NCBI GenBank assembly: GCA_028386065.3
Contig: JAKUCV010003266.1
Coordinates: 30,165-94,164 of the forward strand
Reading direction: 5' to 3'
Length of the DNA: 64,000 nucleotides
Source: Turnera subulata
Lineage: Eukaryota; Streptophyta; Magnoliopsida; Malpighiales; Passifloraceae
The position numbers were made by a program, and so were the translations under genes. The notes beneath the pieces were generated by a model that saw only the letters and a list, made by a program, of their open reading frames with translations, ran no database searches and was not told where the DNA came from. Of this stretch, positions 12,301-24,527 are shown piece by piece (within the stretch, counting starts at the first letter, position 1; every line of letters begins with the position of its first letter).

Positions 12301-14067
12301 AGCAGAAAATAGATAAATAAAACCATAAATTAAATAAAGCATAAGCTAAATAAAAGCATAGTACAATAAATAAGGCACAAAATAAAAACCATAGGTCAAT
12401 TAGGTTAATCAAATTTTAATTAGCATCGTTTTATTGTCCGGGTTCGTTATTATAGTTCGAGGTCCGGTTAATGATGCATATGGATGGTCCAAGGCTCGGG
12501 TTTTACCCAAAGTCCGTTCCCGGGTTCGCCGGAAAATTCCCGGGACTGCCGGAACCTCGCCGGGATCCGGCGGTTACTGTTCATCGTCCATCCAAAAGTC
12601 CAATCCACCGAGCAGAACCATCATCAAACCAATCGCCAACACTACCATCAAGCTCGCTGCCACCCTCCGGTGACCGGAACTCCACCACACGGCAACATCT
12701 ACCACCCAAAACACCACAACCCACAACCACAACCCCACAATCGACATCAAAAACAACACACACACAACCAACCACAGCAACAGAATCGATCAGTCCCAAA
12801 CCAGCAGAGACCGGTTACAGAAAAGAAAGGAAAAGAAAAGGGGTGAAGATCGATGCCGGATCTTACCCACGTTGTCGGAGACGGACGCGACAGGAGTGAG
12901 AGCGGCAGCTCGTGTTGCAGCGGTGGCAGAACGGAGAGGGAGAAGAAGAAATCGAGGAAGGGGTAGGAGCGGCGAGGTGGAAGGCGAATGGAAGAAGGCG
13001 GTGGCGTGTGGCTGCCAGCAGTCGCAGGTCGGGGAGGTCACGGCGGTTCTCCTCGTCTGGTCGGCGACGCGGCTGGGTTTGCTGGCCTGCAGCAACAGGG
13101 AGCGGGCGAGCACGGCTGAGGAGGAAACGGCGAGGAAGAGAGGAAGTGACGCGGCGAGGAGTTGACGAACTGGTGGTGGTGTCGATCCAAGCCGGCGGCA
13201 TACACGAGCACAGAGGAGAAGGCGGGAGGGAAAAGAGATGCGACGGTGCTACTTTGCCTCGGCAGTGGTCGTGAGCAGAGGCGGAGGAGAGATGGTGGTG
13301 GGTGCAGGGGCTGGTTGTGGTGGTGAGAGAGATGTGAGGGAGAGAAGGAGGCAAAGGGGAGGGATGCAAGAGGGGGTGTGTATTCGGTGGAGGAAGAGAG
13401 GAGATAAAAACAAGAAGAGTTAGGAAACAAGACAAAAATGAAAAGAAGAAAAAGATTGAGAAGAAGGGTAGGGGCCGGCCACTGAAAAAAAAAACGAGAG
13501 AGGGGAAAGAAAAAAGAAAGAAAAGAAAGAAGAGTGGGGCCGGCGGCTGAAGAAAAACCGGGAGAGAGAAAGAGAAGATAACCGGGAAAGAGGAAAGGAA
13601 AAGCGTGTGTTGTCGGGGCAATAATCGTGCCTACCGACACTCGAAACGCAGTCGTTTTAAACGACGGCTCGGTTAATGCTCCCCTCAACCTCGTGTGTTA
13701 AATCTTTGTTTCAAACCAAATTATAATTTTAGAAATCTCATTAATAGCAATTAGATTCTTTTACGACTTTCAAAATAATTTATAAAACACGTTTAGGCAT
13801 CAAGGATACATTTCTTTTAGTTTTCGATTAATAAATATTTTGGCAAAACATTAGTAGTAATAATGATATTGATAATACTAATAATAGTAACAACAACAAC
13901 AATAACAGTATTTATAATAATAATAACCAAAATTTTCGGAAGGAAAACGATATGGAATTTACTCCAAAAGGTTGAATTCTCGATTAACTGCGATAAAATT
14001 TTATTCACCACTGTAAAAGTTAAAATAAAACAGTTAAATTATTAGAAATTTTACCCGGGTCGTTACA
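9327..14067 (+). mobile_element. Solo LTR A, 4741 bp, target duplication TAAGC
   Basis: The element begins TGAAACACCCCGACTTC and ends CCCGGGTCGTTACA. It is flanked by a perfect 5-bp duplication, TAAGC at 9322-9326 and 14068-14072. The ends are TG...CA and near inverted (TGAAAC-CCCCG against TGTAACGACCCGGG in reverse). Inside are blocks also found in solo LTR B: CGGCCCAACGGCCCA, GCAGCGGAAG, a GGTGAGGGGTGAG block near 9626, TTCCGGGCCCCGTCACTGGA near 10551 and a CATCGGGTCGTACCACTACT block near 10871. A GC-rich, then purine-rich island lies at 12,430-13,680. No gag or pol is present, so it looks like a solo LTR of a large gypsy-type element; the clade is inference. One N sits at 11911 beside a (TA)n run. 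Confidence 0.85.
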
Positions 14068-14072
14068 TAAGC

Positions 14073-14180
14073 CGAGGATGTGGGCATCTAAGCTACGATA
14101 TGGGCACCTAAGCCTAACGGGGTCATCTAAACCGAATAGAGATATCTAAGCCAAAACATTTGGGGGTCTAAGTCAAAATT
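14073..14180 (+). repeat. Minisatellite 3 (right part)
   Basis: Four to five further GGGCATCTAAG-type units continue the array interrupted at 9326. This shows the solo LTR inserted into a pre-existing array. Confidence 0.88.
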
Positions 14181-14185
14181 GGAAA

Positions 14186-14372
14186 GCCCGAACATTTGCG
14201 GAGCTACTAATATAATGGATTATATCCTCTGGGTTTTTCCTGATAAAGTTTTTAACGAGGCAGTCTTCCCAAAAGTGTATCCTATCCATTCCAACGTCAT
14301 TGGGATTCAAATGCTCGAGCTGCACAGCCCAAACATTTGGGGGGCAACTAATATAACGGATTATAACCCACT
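14186..14372 (+). repeat. Duplicated 45-bp block in the host LTR
   Basis: The block AGCCCGAACATTTGCGGAGC... at 14186 recurs as CAGCCCAAACATTTGGGGGG... at 14327. Both continue into ACTAATATAAYGGATTATA. The two copies sit just upstream of the TATA box at 14457, where U3 enhancer repeats are often found (inference). Confidence 0.8.
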
Positions 14373-14454
14373 GGGCCAACTGCACTTAGAGCCCAGGCCC
14401 AAAGATGAAGTCCAAGTCCAACTTGCTCGAAAAAATCCGCCTACAAAACTCAAC

Positions 14455-14466
14455 CCCTATAAATAC
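14455..14466 (+). promoter_or_regulatory. TATA box of the host LTR
   Basis: CCCCTATAAATACCCCC is a strong plant TATA context. It lies after the duplicated block and before a hairpin, as in an LTR promoter. Confidence 0.6.
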
Positions 14467-14562
14467 CCCCAAAGCCCGTTTATTCAGCATAGCATAACTT
14501 AAAAATATCTAGGCTCAAGCATTATTCACGCCCCGTTCTCTATAACCAAATCGACACATTCA

Positions 14563-14593
14563 ATGAAATCAGGTTGGTTTTGTCTGATTTCAT
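14563..14593 (+). other. Hairpin, 10-bp perfect stem
   Basis: ATGAAATCAG at 14563-14572 pairs with CTGATTTCAT at 14584-14593 across an 11-base loop. It lies about 100 bp downstream of the TATA box, so it would be in the transcribed R/U5 part of the LTR. Confidence 0.75.
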
Positions 14594-14636
14594 CGCCTCT
14601 TTTTTATATTCTTATTAAGATATTTTCCCTAACCCA

Positions 14637-15707
14637 TTTCTTAATAAATTTTTTGATTTGATTCTCACAAAAATCAAGATGAAATGTGAGTGTAATAAAT
14701 AACCACAGCAGATATAACTAAAGAATTTTTTTTTTTCATCTTAACGAAAGAAATGGATAAGAAAGTTTTTTTCTTCTTACCATCAAACGAGATTACGTGA
14801 TACACTCATTTCAAAAATATAAAAGAAAAAAATTTTGATTGGATGAAAACATTTATATTTTTTACCTTTCTTTTTTTAGTTTTCATTAACATTTTTACTT
14901 CAGCTACCTCTAAAATTTGAAAGGAAACTAATTGGCACTATTTATGTTCTTATTTGTTTGTACAACTTGATTAAGGTTTTTTTTTTTCAGAGGCAGACCA
15001 TGGTAATACCAGTCAATTAGTAAAAACGTTTGCTCCAGATCATATTCACGTTTCTGATCGTGGTAAAGTCAAAATGCTACAGGTACAACTTACAAACAGA
15101 AACAATTTATTGCATCAAAATCGAACGCATCTGCCAAGACTTCGTGATTGCAGTGCGCAATAAACATTTACAAGTAGCCGATACATTTACACCAAAAAAA
15201 AGATTAAAAAAAAACCTCAAATATAGAAAGAGATCCCTTCTCAAAACCCATTAGAAGAACTCATATCTATTTCTTCCATGCCTTTTTCCTCTCCTTTTGC
15301 CCCCCTTCCAGTATTCCAGTTACCACCCTGAACCACCTAAAGTTCTACAAGTCCACCGTCAAAACTATCAGTTGCGACCATCCTTTTCTTCTGTTTCTCT
15401 TAACCAATCTTGACAAACAAAAAGGTTAGATTAGAAAAGCCACAATTTGCTCACACTATTCCTACCATTCACTGCCTCCACTCACAGCACACAAAGTCAT
15501 CCCAGTGGGACAATAAAGTCACTAGGAGCTAACCACCAAAACTTTGTCATCTGGGCTACCATTCTGTCACTGATGGTATCTTGAAATTGTTATCCTGCTC
15601 TGTGACCAGCCCCAGTGTGTTCAGGCATGCATTTCACAAGCGATTGTTGCGTGTAAGAAAGATTGAGTGCCATCCTCTTCTTCTTCTTCTTCTATCCATC
15701 CACACAC
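14637..15707. other. AT-rich intergenic stretch and 3' UTR of the TPR-DnaJ gene
   Basis: No gene is supported here. The right end, from about 15,200, should hold the 3' UTR of the minus-strand gene that stops at 15708. A (CTT)n run at about 15,677-15,694 lies within it. Confidence 0.6.
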
Positions 15708-18700
15708 TTATCTACCATGATGTGATCTCCTGACCTCTCTCCATCTCCTACTGCTGCTGGTTTCAAATGGATTGTTCCGTGTATCTGTATATGCTCTATA
15801 TGTGCCATTTCCATTGCGTTTCTTTTGAGCACTCCTCATCTCTTCATCCATATCATACTGTGAACGCTGTAAAAAGAAGGCCATCGACCGATAAAACATC
15901 AAAATGCAGATAAAAAGGGAAGCAGGATTTTGACAAGTTACATTTCAGATTAGGGGAATGAATAAGGGTGACATTTGCTCCTAAGTCATAAATGAAAATC
16001 TAGGAAATCACACGAAGAAATACCAATAGATGGAAACCGAGAAAGGACACTGAGAAAAAATGCCAGACCTATCTCAAGAAACAGATAAGTAGGCAAAATA
16101 AGAGAGCACACTGGCGTCACCAATGTGTCAGAAACAGCCGTATTCAAATAACACCCTAATTTAACAAGAAATGTTGCTGGAAAATGCAAACTACTGTTTT
16201 GACCATTTTGTAGGAAACTAGCGAGCAAATTGACTCACTGATAAAGTGGTGTGGTACCGGACAATCCAAGCCATCAAAGAATATAAAAAACAGAACTCAC
16301 GGAGCATTACAATAGCTGAATAATGATACCTTGATAGGGTCTGAAAGCACTGCGTATGCCTCTCCAATCATTTTGAAAAGTCTGTCTGCTTCCTTGTGGA
16401 CCTCTTCTCCTAGTTCCTTCCACAATCCATCATCTCCATTATCACTTTTCGCCAGGGCTTGGCCAGCCTACATTTATGACCAGTGTAAAAATATGACACC
16501 GTAGTAAGCAATTTAAAAGAGCACAATGAGTAAGAAACCTTATCAGGATGGTGTCTAAGAGCAGCTTTCCGATATGCTTTCTTAATTTCTGATGCTGAAG
16601 CAGATGGTTCAACTCCCCTACAATCAAAATCCAATAGGTTGCTGAATTTAGACCACCTTTATGAACTTAAGCAGCAAGACATTAACAAAACATTGAATAC
16701 CATGCTTGACACTTGCTCATCATTTTATAAGCTAAAATTTATTAACATTCAGCATCCCCAAAAATAACTAAATAATAAGTAGCTCATTTTTTTCCAAAAT
16801 ATGGAACAAATAGAAATGACCGCATAGCCCTGTTTAACAATTGCAAAAACGCTAGCATAAAGAGCTAAATACTGTTCCCAGTTTCACAAGCAAAATCTCC
16901 TTACATCATGCACGTACTCTTTCTCAGAATAGCTTTACAGAAAAGGATTAGTAACTTTAGTTGGTGGGAAACAATTTTTTCCCAGCATCAAATGGTGCTG
17001 ATGCTTATAAATTGATACTTTGTCAAATATTTCAGTAATACAGAAAGGAACACATTAATTGATAAAACAGGCCATTTAGCTCTTGGTATTCCATATAACA
17101 ATGTCTAGCAGGTTCTCATGAGGTAATAGGACATTGTAAGCAAGAGAACATAAAGTTTCTTGCTAGAAATCAAATCACTTACAAAATTTGGTACAAATCC
17201 AGAGGAATCTCCTTTCTGCTTTCTTCTTCTACTGTAGAAAGACGCATGCGAGCCTGTCTTAGGTCATTTGTCAAGCTTCTTGACCGGTCTGGAAGTGGAG
17301 CCTTCTCTTCAACCCGCTTCACGAGAATAGCTACCAGTCTTTGAAGATCATTAGATGCTTGTCCATAGTCCCTGATCATCTCGTATAAAGTGGCACGTCT
17401 CGACATTGCCTGTCAAAATATGGATATAACCCAAAAAGATAAAACATTGCCTGAGAACGCATGAGACCTAACACAGTTGAAAGTGAAGAAAACTAATACG
17501 ATAAGACAGAAATACTGGAAAAGAAAAAAAGTATGTTGGCTTCCCATAACTGACTAATTTCAATGACAGAAATACTGGAAAAGAAAAAAAACCATACTAA
17601 GCTAGTTAATCAGGTGTCAGATAGGACCACATAAAAGTACCCCCAAAAAGTAATATCCACATCAAAAGTAAAAAAAGATGAATTGAGAAGGATAACCTTT
17701 AGATAATTTCCATCAAGAGCTATTGCAAGGTTGCAATCTGCAATAGCATCAATAACTTGGCCAAGTGCTTTGTATGCAGCAGCTCGATTGCAGAAACAAA
17801 TTGCTGCAAATGGTCGTGACTCTATACTGCGAGATAGAGCAGCCGTATAATGTTCAATAGCATCTGAATGCCTTCCTGCCTGAAATGCTTCATTTCCTGC
17901 AGTCTAAAGTCACAGCGAAGCTGAAAAGATTCACTAACAAATTGAGAGACCTCAAGCACTCTTCTGGAAAATAATTTCACAGGCAAATATTACCTTGTGG
18001 TGTAAAAGTTCCCGCACGGTTGCAACTAAGGGAATCACTGATTCAATTCTCTCATTACTCGAAGGGAATCTGCACAAGATGTAAGAAACCATCATCCATC
18101 AAGAAGTCTACACCCATACTATCTGAATAAGGTTTTGAAACAGTGAAGGATTGAAAGAAACAAAAATCCATGCAATTATACAATAATTGATTCAAGAAAA
18201 TGAAGTCAACAGAGCAACAGTATAACAATATACCCACAAGAAAGAAAAGAATATATCCATATTATTAAACTGTACTTGTGGGTTATAATAAATTTGGATG
18301 CTTTCATGAGAAATTGTCTCACTCATGAATAAAGGCAACAAAAGGGAAAGAAAAAAAACACAAGTACTAAAAATCAAACATTAAACATTGACGGAAGTTC
18401 CTAAGATCAAATAATTCATACAACTTATTCCTAAAATATGTTGTTCATCCAAAATTCCTCAACAGGGAGAATTTTTGTAATAATCAATTCTCTATATCAC
18501 AAGAATCTCTTACTGAAGAATCAGCATTCGGAATATAAGTAACTTTCAACGACTTGCTATCATGTTATGCTTTACTTTCGATTTAAGATTGGAACATGAT
18601 TAACTTAGATCAGACAATAAATAAAACTAAGAAAAAATACATGGTAGGGTTGAATGCCATGGTATAAGGACAGAAAATATTCATAATAAGTGTGAAACAC

Positions 18701-21700
18701 CTTCTCGAAAGAGAATCTAGTTCTTCTTGTTTCTCCAATGACCCAATAGCCTCCTCCAGCTTTCCAAGGTAAAAGTAGGACTTGAAAATCAGGCAGGACC
18801 GCCAAATCCCGAGGGGGTTATCCTTTCCAAACTTGGAACCATCCAGATTTTCTAAATGATAATCAGCATCTATTGGAAAAGAATTGTTTCTGGCAGAATC
18901 ATAGGACTGCTCACAGAACTGAATTACAGCATCATATTTCCGCATCTGCAAGGAAATAAAATTAACTCAGTTCTGACAATCATATAGGACTTTCAAATTC
19001 TTAAAGAGATAAGTAGCAACTGCATGGGTGTTGGGTGCACATGTGCAGAATATAAGGCATGGTTAGCCCCCAATTCCAAGAACAGAGAAGTGCTAGCTAC
19101 TTAACCAACAAAAACAAGCCATATCCTAATTTGACATAGAAGCTAACTTTACAAAGAAAGAAGGTCATGTAGCCATCCAAAAAAGTAGTGATAAGTAGTG
19201 AGGATCTACTCACAAAAATAATTTTTTACAGCACAGGTTAAGTAATCACAAACCATGAAAAGGGATTCTGCTTTCATATGAAGCAATTTTTCTGAGTGCG
19301 AACTTATGAGCAAAGCCTCATCAATTACTTCCAAGGCAAGCACCATGTCATTTGGCGTTCTCTTTTGCAGAAGTTCAGAAGAATGTTGCATATATTCAGA
19401 CAATTTCTGCAAACAAGTAAAAACACTTGTCAGTCAAAAGTTAGAGGTACATAACTCGAATGGAGATTAAACAAAGACACAAAGACACAAGCTATACAAA
19501 TAAGTACCTGCACTTTTTGTAACCCCTCAGAGGCTTCTATAGCAATCTTTCGGTCCACACATGCATCAGCTCCTGACTGCAAGCATTTCTTGAAATATTG
19601 CGATGCGTTGTCAAGTTCCCCCAGAGCAAGATAACAACTATAGATCAAACGAAAAAGACCACCAAAGAACAATGAGGATATGCAGAGATGCAATATTTAA
19701 TATCCACCAACTATCAAGGCACCAATTAATACAATAACAGATTGATCCAGGATAAATATAACTGAAGTTGTACGAAGACAACTTTTTCAGACAAGATACA
19801 CAGTTTAAATATTGAAGAATTCATAGAATAAATCATAAAGGCAGGGCTTTACTTTGCTGCCCTAACTTGCACCCTAAGAAAGGCAGGATCAATTGCAGCA
19901 GCCATCTTACAGTCTTCTAGTGCATCTCTCATTCTTCCAAGAGACATGCGCGTTGCTGCACGGTTGCTGTAGCATAACGTCAAAGCCCTGAGACAGCTTT
20001 TGGATGTCTCACCCTTAGGGATACAATTTATCCCTTTTGTATAACAATCCTCGGCTTTGGATAAATCTCCACCAGTGTAGGCTTGGTTTCCTCTGCAATA
20101 GCAATTTCAGAATTTCAAAAAGAATATACAATTACAATCTGATATATAACAAATAATGAGCACACAGAATCATAAGGCAATGAGAAGAACTAAATCATAT
20201 ATAATGTTCAATCCTATATGGTCTTTAATTTCGATGAGTATACCTTAGCCGCCACTTCTCACAAGCTTCTTGAGCTGCAACAGAAGCGGAAGCAATCAAA
20301 TCAGACTCTTGCTTGATCTCCTGAGCTCTAAGAACTTCAGTATTATCCCCAACAACAGCGGGAGTAGACGGGCCCACCTTTTTAACCCTTGCAGGGGACA
20401 AAGGCAATGAAGCTGGAGAGAATGGAGCAAACTGCTTAGAGGATGATGAATTTTGTCCTTTAGCATTTGGACAGGAGCTCAATGCATCATGAACAGCTTT
20501 AGACCAATTTTTCTTCCTATGATGACGATTTCCAGATGACTGCGTAGCAGAAGAGGCAGAGAAGGTAAAGCCTGAACCACCTGCACTGTCCGGACTTAGA
20601 GCAGAAAAATATTGAGTCCTTGTGTCACTATCTTGCCTCTCGATCTTTGAGCTTGAACTGGCTTCGTTATCCCCTGAAGTAACTGTGATATCACTAAATG
20701 AGTCTATTTCTTCAAATGCAGATTTAAAGCTTTCTGTTTCAACCCCAGAAAAATAACCATCTGTTGGATTTTCAGCACCAATGTTATTACCAAAACAATG
20801 CTCAGACCCTTCCTCCTGCGCTTCTCTGGTTTTTGGATCCTCGCCATTTATATCCATATGTTGTGTTGCAGCAATAAGATCTTCATTTACTGCTGCATCA
20901 TCAAAAACAGCTTCCTGTAAATCAGTTGATACAGATTGGTTATCTTGAGTAAAAGATTCCTCTGATGCCACAGAAGTTTCCCTTGAAATTCGGGCATCCG
21001 ACAATGTTTCCTGATATGGTGAAACATCCATTGGTGAATAAGAATCGGAAGCCTCTGGGGTTTCTTGGGAACCAGTTCCACCTGAAACAAAATCTTGGCC
21101 AGGCCACAGATGCACTGTAGTAGGTTGCTTCAACTTTCCCCTCTTTTTCTTTCCTTTCAGGTCTTTAGATTTAGCACTAAATTCAATTTTCTGGCTTGGT
21201 CCAGAGAATAGATTTCCTTTAGGATTTGGGGTTTTGAATTCAACAAAGGGAGATCCAACACCTTCTTTCTTACTCGTGAAACTGAATTCATCAGTCTTAT
21301 CAGGTCTACCAGAAGGTGGCATCCCAAAAGCTTTTCCACCAGCCAAGCCGCTGGAAGAAAACATGAATGATGGTCCTGGGACTTTATTTGATTGTGTAAC
21401 AACTTCTGGTTGACCTGTTGCAACTTGGCCGCTAGTTGCATCTTTACCAGGCATTCCTCCTTGGAAATTAAATACCTTGGAAACCCTAGTTCCAGTCTGC
21501 ACATCTTTATCAAAGGTTCTAGAATTAGATCCCATGCCTGCTTCACCATAATAAGGTTCTCCCGTGGCACTTGCGATGTTCAACTTGCGCCTCATCTCAC
21601 TTGACAGGACGTTTACTCTATCTCCACCCACAGAACCACTGGCGCTTCCTTTGCTTCCAAAAGCAAAACTATCCTTGGGGTTGGCCTTATCATCAACATG

Positions 21701-22390
21701 GCTGGCATTCACAGACTCCTTTATGTTGAAATTATTAACCTGATCGGGAAATGCAGTGTGAAGAGTTTCGGCAACCCCATCACCGCCCTTTCCACTAGCC
21801 TTAGCTCCAACATTTTTCACATTGCCGCCACCGAAAACAGCATAAGAACCTCCAGTTTCCCCAACAGTCAATTTCTTCTTCAACTCATCCGGCAAGGTGT
21901 CCTCCATACTTTTCCCAGTGGAATTAGCACCCGCATTTACAATCCCGGGCTTGAAATGGGCATTTAACTTAGAATTTCCATCGGCAAAATCAATGTTCAA
22001 TCTCTTCATATCCTCATCAATATCAGAACTAGAGGCCGAACCCCTACTTTGATCACTGCCAAACACAAAAGCGCCATTATCACCGGCATTAAAGTTAGTA
22101 TTCAAAAAATCACTCCCAGTCCCAATCTTCAGATTCTTGATCCCATTCTCCAAATCCCACCTAGAAGGCCCTGCCTGACCTGAACCGAAGCGGAAAGGAT
22201 TGAAACCGGACTCCCCGCCGGGTATCAGATTGGGGGCACTGGTATGCCGCCTGACTTTAACGAATCTGGGCCTAGAAAGCCCCTTGTTAACCGATGATGA
22301 TCGGGAGTTAAAGCTCAAATTTTGCTGGGCGTTCTGAGCCGAATTTGAAAACCCAGGGGGATTCAAATCGCCGGAATTAGAAGGATTCAT
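15708..22390 (-). CDS. TPR and DnaJ domain co-chaperone-like protein, 11 exons
   Basis: Exons in transcript order: 22390-20244, 20092-19853, 19637-19508, 19406-19254, 18945-18701, 18069-17994, 17903-17697, 17409-17183, 16617-16539, 16467-16330 and 15866-15708. They sum to 3801 bases, 1266 residues plus TAA, in one frame with GT-AG junctions. The ATG at 22390 is chosen because the open frame upstream of it starts only with TTG. Residues 1-715 are low-complexity, with FRFG, FVFG and FAFG motifs and a recurring KxLNI motif. Residues about 716-1110 are TPR-type helices ([38 protein letters not shown]). Residues about 1130-1225 form a DnaJ domain with the HPD motif needed to stimulate HSP70 ATPase. 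The layout matches Arabidopsis TPR15/TPR16-type proteins (At2g41520, At5g12430; from memory). A role linking HSP70/HSP90 clients is family inference. Confidence 0.95.
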
Positions 22391-24527
22391 GCCCCCAACA
22401 CCTCTTGACAAAAATTTTAACAAGTGACTAGAGAGAAACGAGAGACCTGATTAGGGTTTTGACGAATCCCGGCTCTGCCCCCAGGACGGCCGGCGGCGAC
22501 AAAATGTCACGGCGGAGGAGAGAGTCATCAAATCTAATCGGACGCCCGATGATGATCAATAGCCAAGGGAATGAATGTGTTTGCTTCTTCAGAAATAACT
22601 AGGAGACATTTTGATGGTTTTGTATTGGGGATGGTTGGGTTCCTTTAATGTGAAGGAACAAAACAAAGAAACAAAGAAACGACGGCGGGTTGGATGATTC
22701 TTTTTCTCTCCTTGTTTTGATCTTTGATGATTGCTGTGATTGATTTCTCTCCTCCTCCTCTTCTTCCTCTTCGTCTATTGCTTTTTTTGTGTTTCCCACA
22801 GATCGATAACTATTGGTTCTTTTCAAAAAAAAAAAAAAAGTAATGTGTGTTTTTGGGATTGTTCTTTAACGTTCTACTTCTACTTCTTTTTTTTTTCTGG
22901 TTTTCTTTTTCCTGTTGTGAATTGTTTGTTTCCTATCCTCTTACGAGTTACGATGTACGTTGGTGCCTGTAAGGAAAAAGTTTTTTTAAAAAAGAAAATC
23001 TTCAAATAGCTTTTTTTTGTTCTTTTTGGGTAGAAAAGGATGATTGGTTAATTAATTGAATTATTAAGGCCAACAACACTGTCTTGGGGGAGTGCACTGG
23101 TGGTAACAAATTCAGGTCATGGATTCCATTTCTAAACAGAAAAAAAAATCTAATCGAATTAAGGCAAATCATTTGAATAATAACAGTTGTATTATTATTG
23201 TTACGGACTTTTACTCATTTTCTTGACCAACTAGGCATTTTCAGTATGTTCTATTTTCCATTCTATATGTTCTATTAGATAATTAGGATTACCAACAAAC
23301 AGAGATAATCAAACTTATCTGATAAAATAACCAGTAGAGCAGCCTTCTTCTATCAATTCAAAATCATCATTTTATTTCTTCGAAGAAAAAGAAAATATAA
23401 GGGTGAAAACGAGTCTAGTCGAGCAAAGTATTGTTAGAATCGACTCCACTCGTCAAACAAAATCTCATCAAGCTCCAGATCGATCGAGTTTTATTTTTTA
23501 GGCTCGAGCTCAAGCTCGATAGATTACCCTATTACTCAAATTCAGCTCGATATATCTCGGTTACAAACTCTCAACAATTATAAATCAACCAACTCACAAG
23601 GCAAATGTGCTTGAGAAGAGACTAAAAGATAGGGATCTCTTTTGGTGACTAAAAAAATATACAGTAAGAGCCTTTTATTATTCTTGAGGGAATTGGTGGT
23701 AAGGTCGGTGGTGGGAGGGGAGAGCATGTGTCGACAAGGTTAATGAGGAAGTGAAGGTGGGGAGAAAAAATGGGGTAGATTAATGATGATGGAGGGTAAA
23801 AAAAAAGTTAGAAGAGAGTAAGAGGTCTAGTGGTCTTGGCTCTAGTGATGGGCGACTCTTCATTGCCACGAATGATTTTTGTTCTATTAGAGACGACAAC
23901 AATAGAGATGAGAGTTGAAACTTGAAAATTGATTTACGCGTGTGGATTTTTTTTTTTGTTTTGTTTCGTGGTTTATGTGATACCTGTGATTGATTAGGGC
24001 GGGGAAGTGTACGCCAATGCCAATAAGAGTATGGACAAGAAACGACTTCTAGCAGGTTTTTAGACAACAAGGTACTTGAATGAACCGCATCTATAATTGA
24101 ATAGGAGAGATCTGATTGTGTAAGAATAGAGCTACATAGATTTTATAACTATACATGTATGGGGATGTATAATTGAAAATAGCTCAAAGTAATTTCAAGA
24201 TTATATAAATATACGAGGGAATAACTTAAACAGTTTGATGGGTACTAACTCTATCAACAAAGCGCCCTTACATTTTAATCCTTATTCTATAAATACTCCA
24301 AAATTAAACTTGTTTGACTTGGAGTAGTTTTGGGATAGGTGATCTCTTAGGAAATTTTTTTCTAGAAACATGCAAATGAAAATAAAGTATATGGAAAAAG
24401 TCTAGTGTTAGTTCATAGTGAGAATCATCAAAATAAGGACGGATGGAGATCAAATAACCACCAAACAAGCCAAAATTTTGGTATTTCAGAATATGTAATT
24501 CCAATTGAGTTCAACACAGCTTTATTG
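22391..24527. other. Leader/promoter of the TPR-DnaJ gene and intergenic DNA
   Basis: The 5' UTR of the minus-strand gene probably lies at 22391 to about 22,600. A CT-rich run at 22,748-22,775 and poly-A/T runs follow. From about 23,400 to 23,600 there is a segment rich in GAGCTCGAGCTCAAGCTCGA-like words resembling the one at 49,780-50,400. No coding gene is seen. Confidence 0.55.

Larger units (their letters stand above)
6631..14636 (+). mobile_element. Long LTR-like retroelement segment, interrupted by a younger solo LTR
   Basis: Without the 4.7 kb insert this is about 3.26 kb of non-coding repeat. It has U3-like features: a GAGTCGCCAC block near 6832 and a CACCCCACCAGTGCT block near 6951, both reminiscent of plant gypsy-type LTRs. 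A run of minisatellites follows, then a TATA box (CTATAAATAC) near 14457, with a hairpin 100 bp downstream. Tentative ends are TGGTAAG at 6631 and AACCCA at 14636, flanked by TTTCT at 6626-6630 and again at 14637-14641. The flanks are T-rich, so this target duplication could be chance. No coding capacity is seen. It may be a solo LTR or a non-autonomous element. Confidence 0.55.

Noticed and set aside
12863..13621. 252-codon minus-strand frame, Pro/Ser/Leu-rich
   Set aside because: It lies in the GC- and purine-rich island of solo LTR A, overlaps equally open frames on the other strand, and has low-complexity sequence dictated by composition.
22391..22423. Eleven-residue N-terminal extension (KFLSRGVGG) of the TPR-DnaJ protein
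   Set aside because: The frame opens with TTG, not ATG. The first ATG is at 22390.
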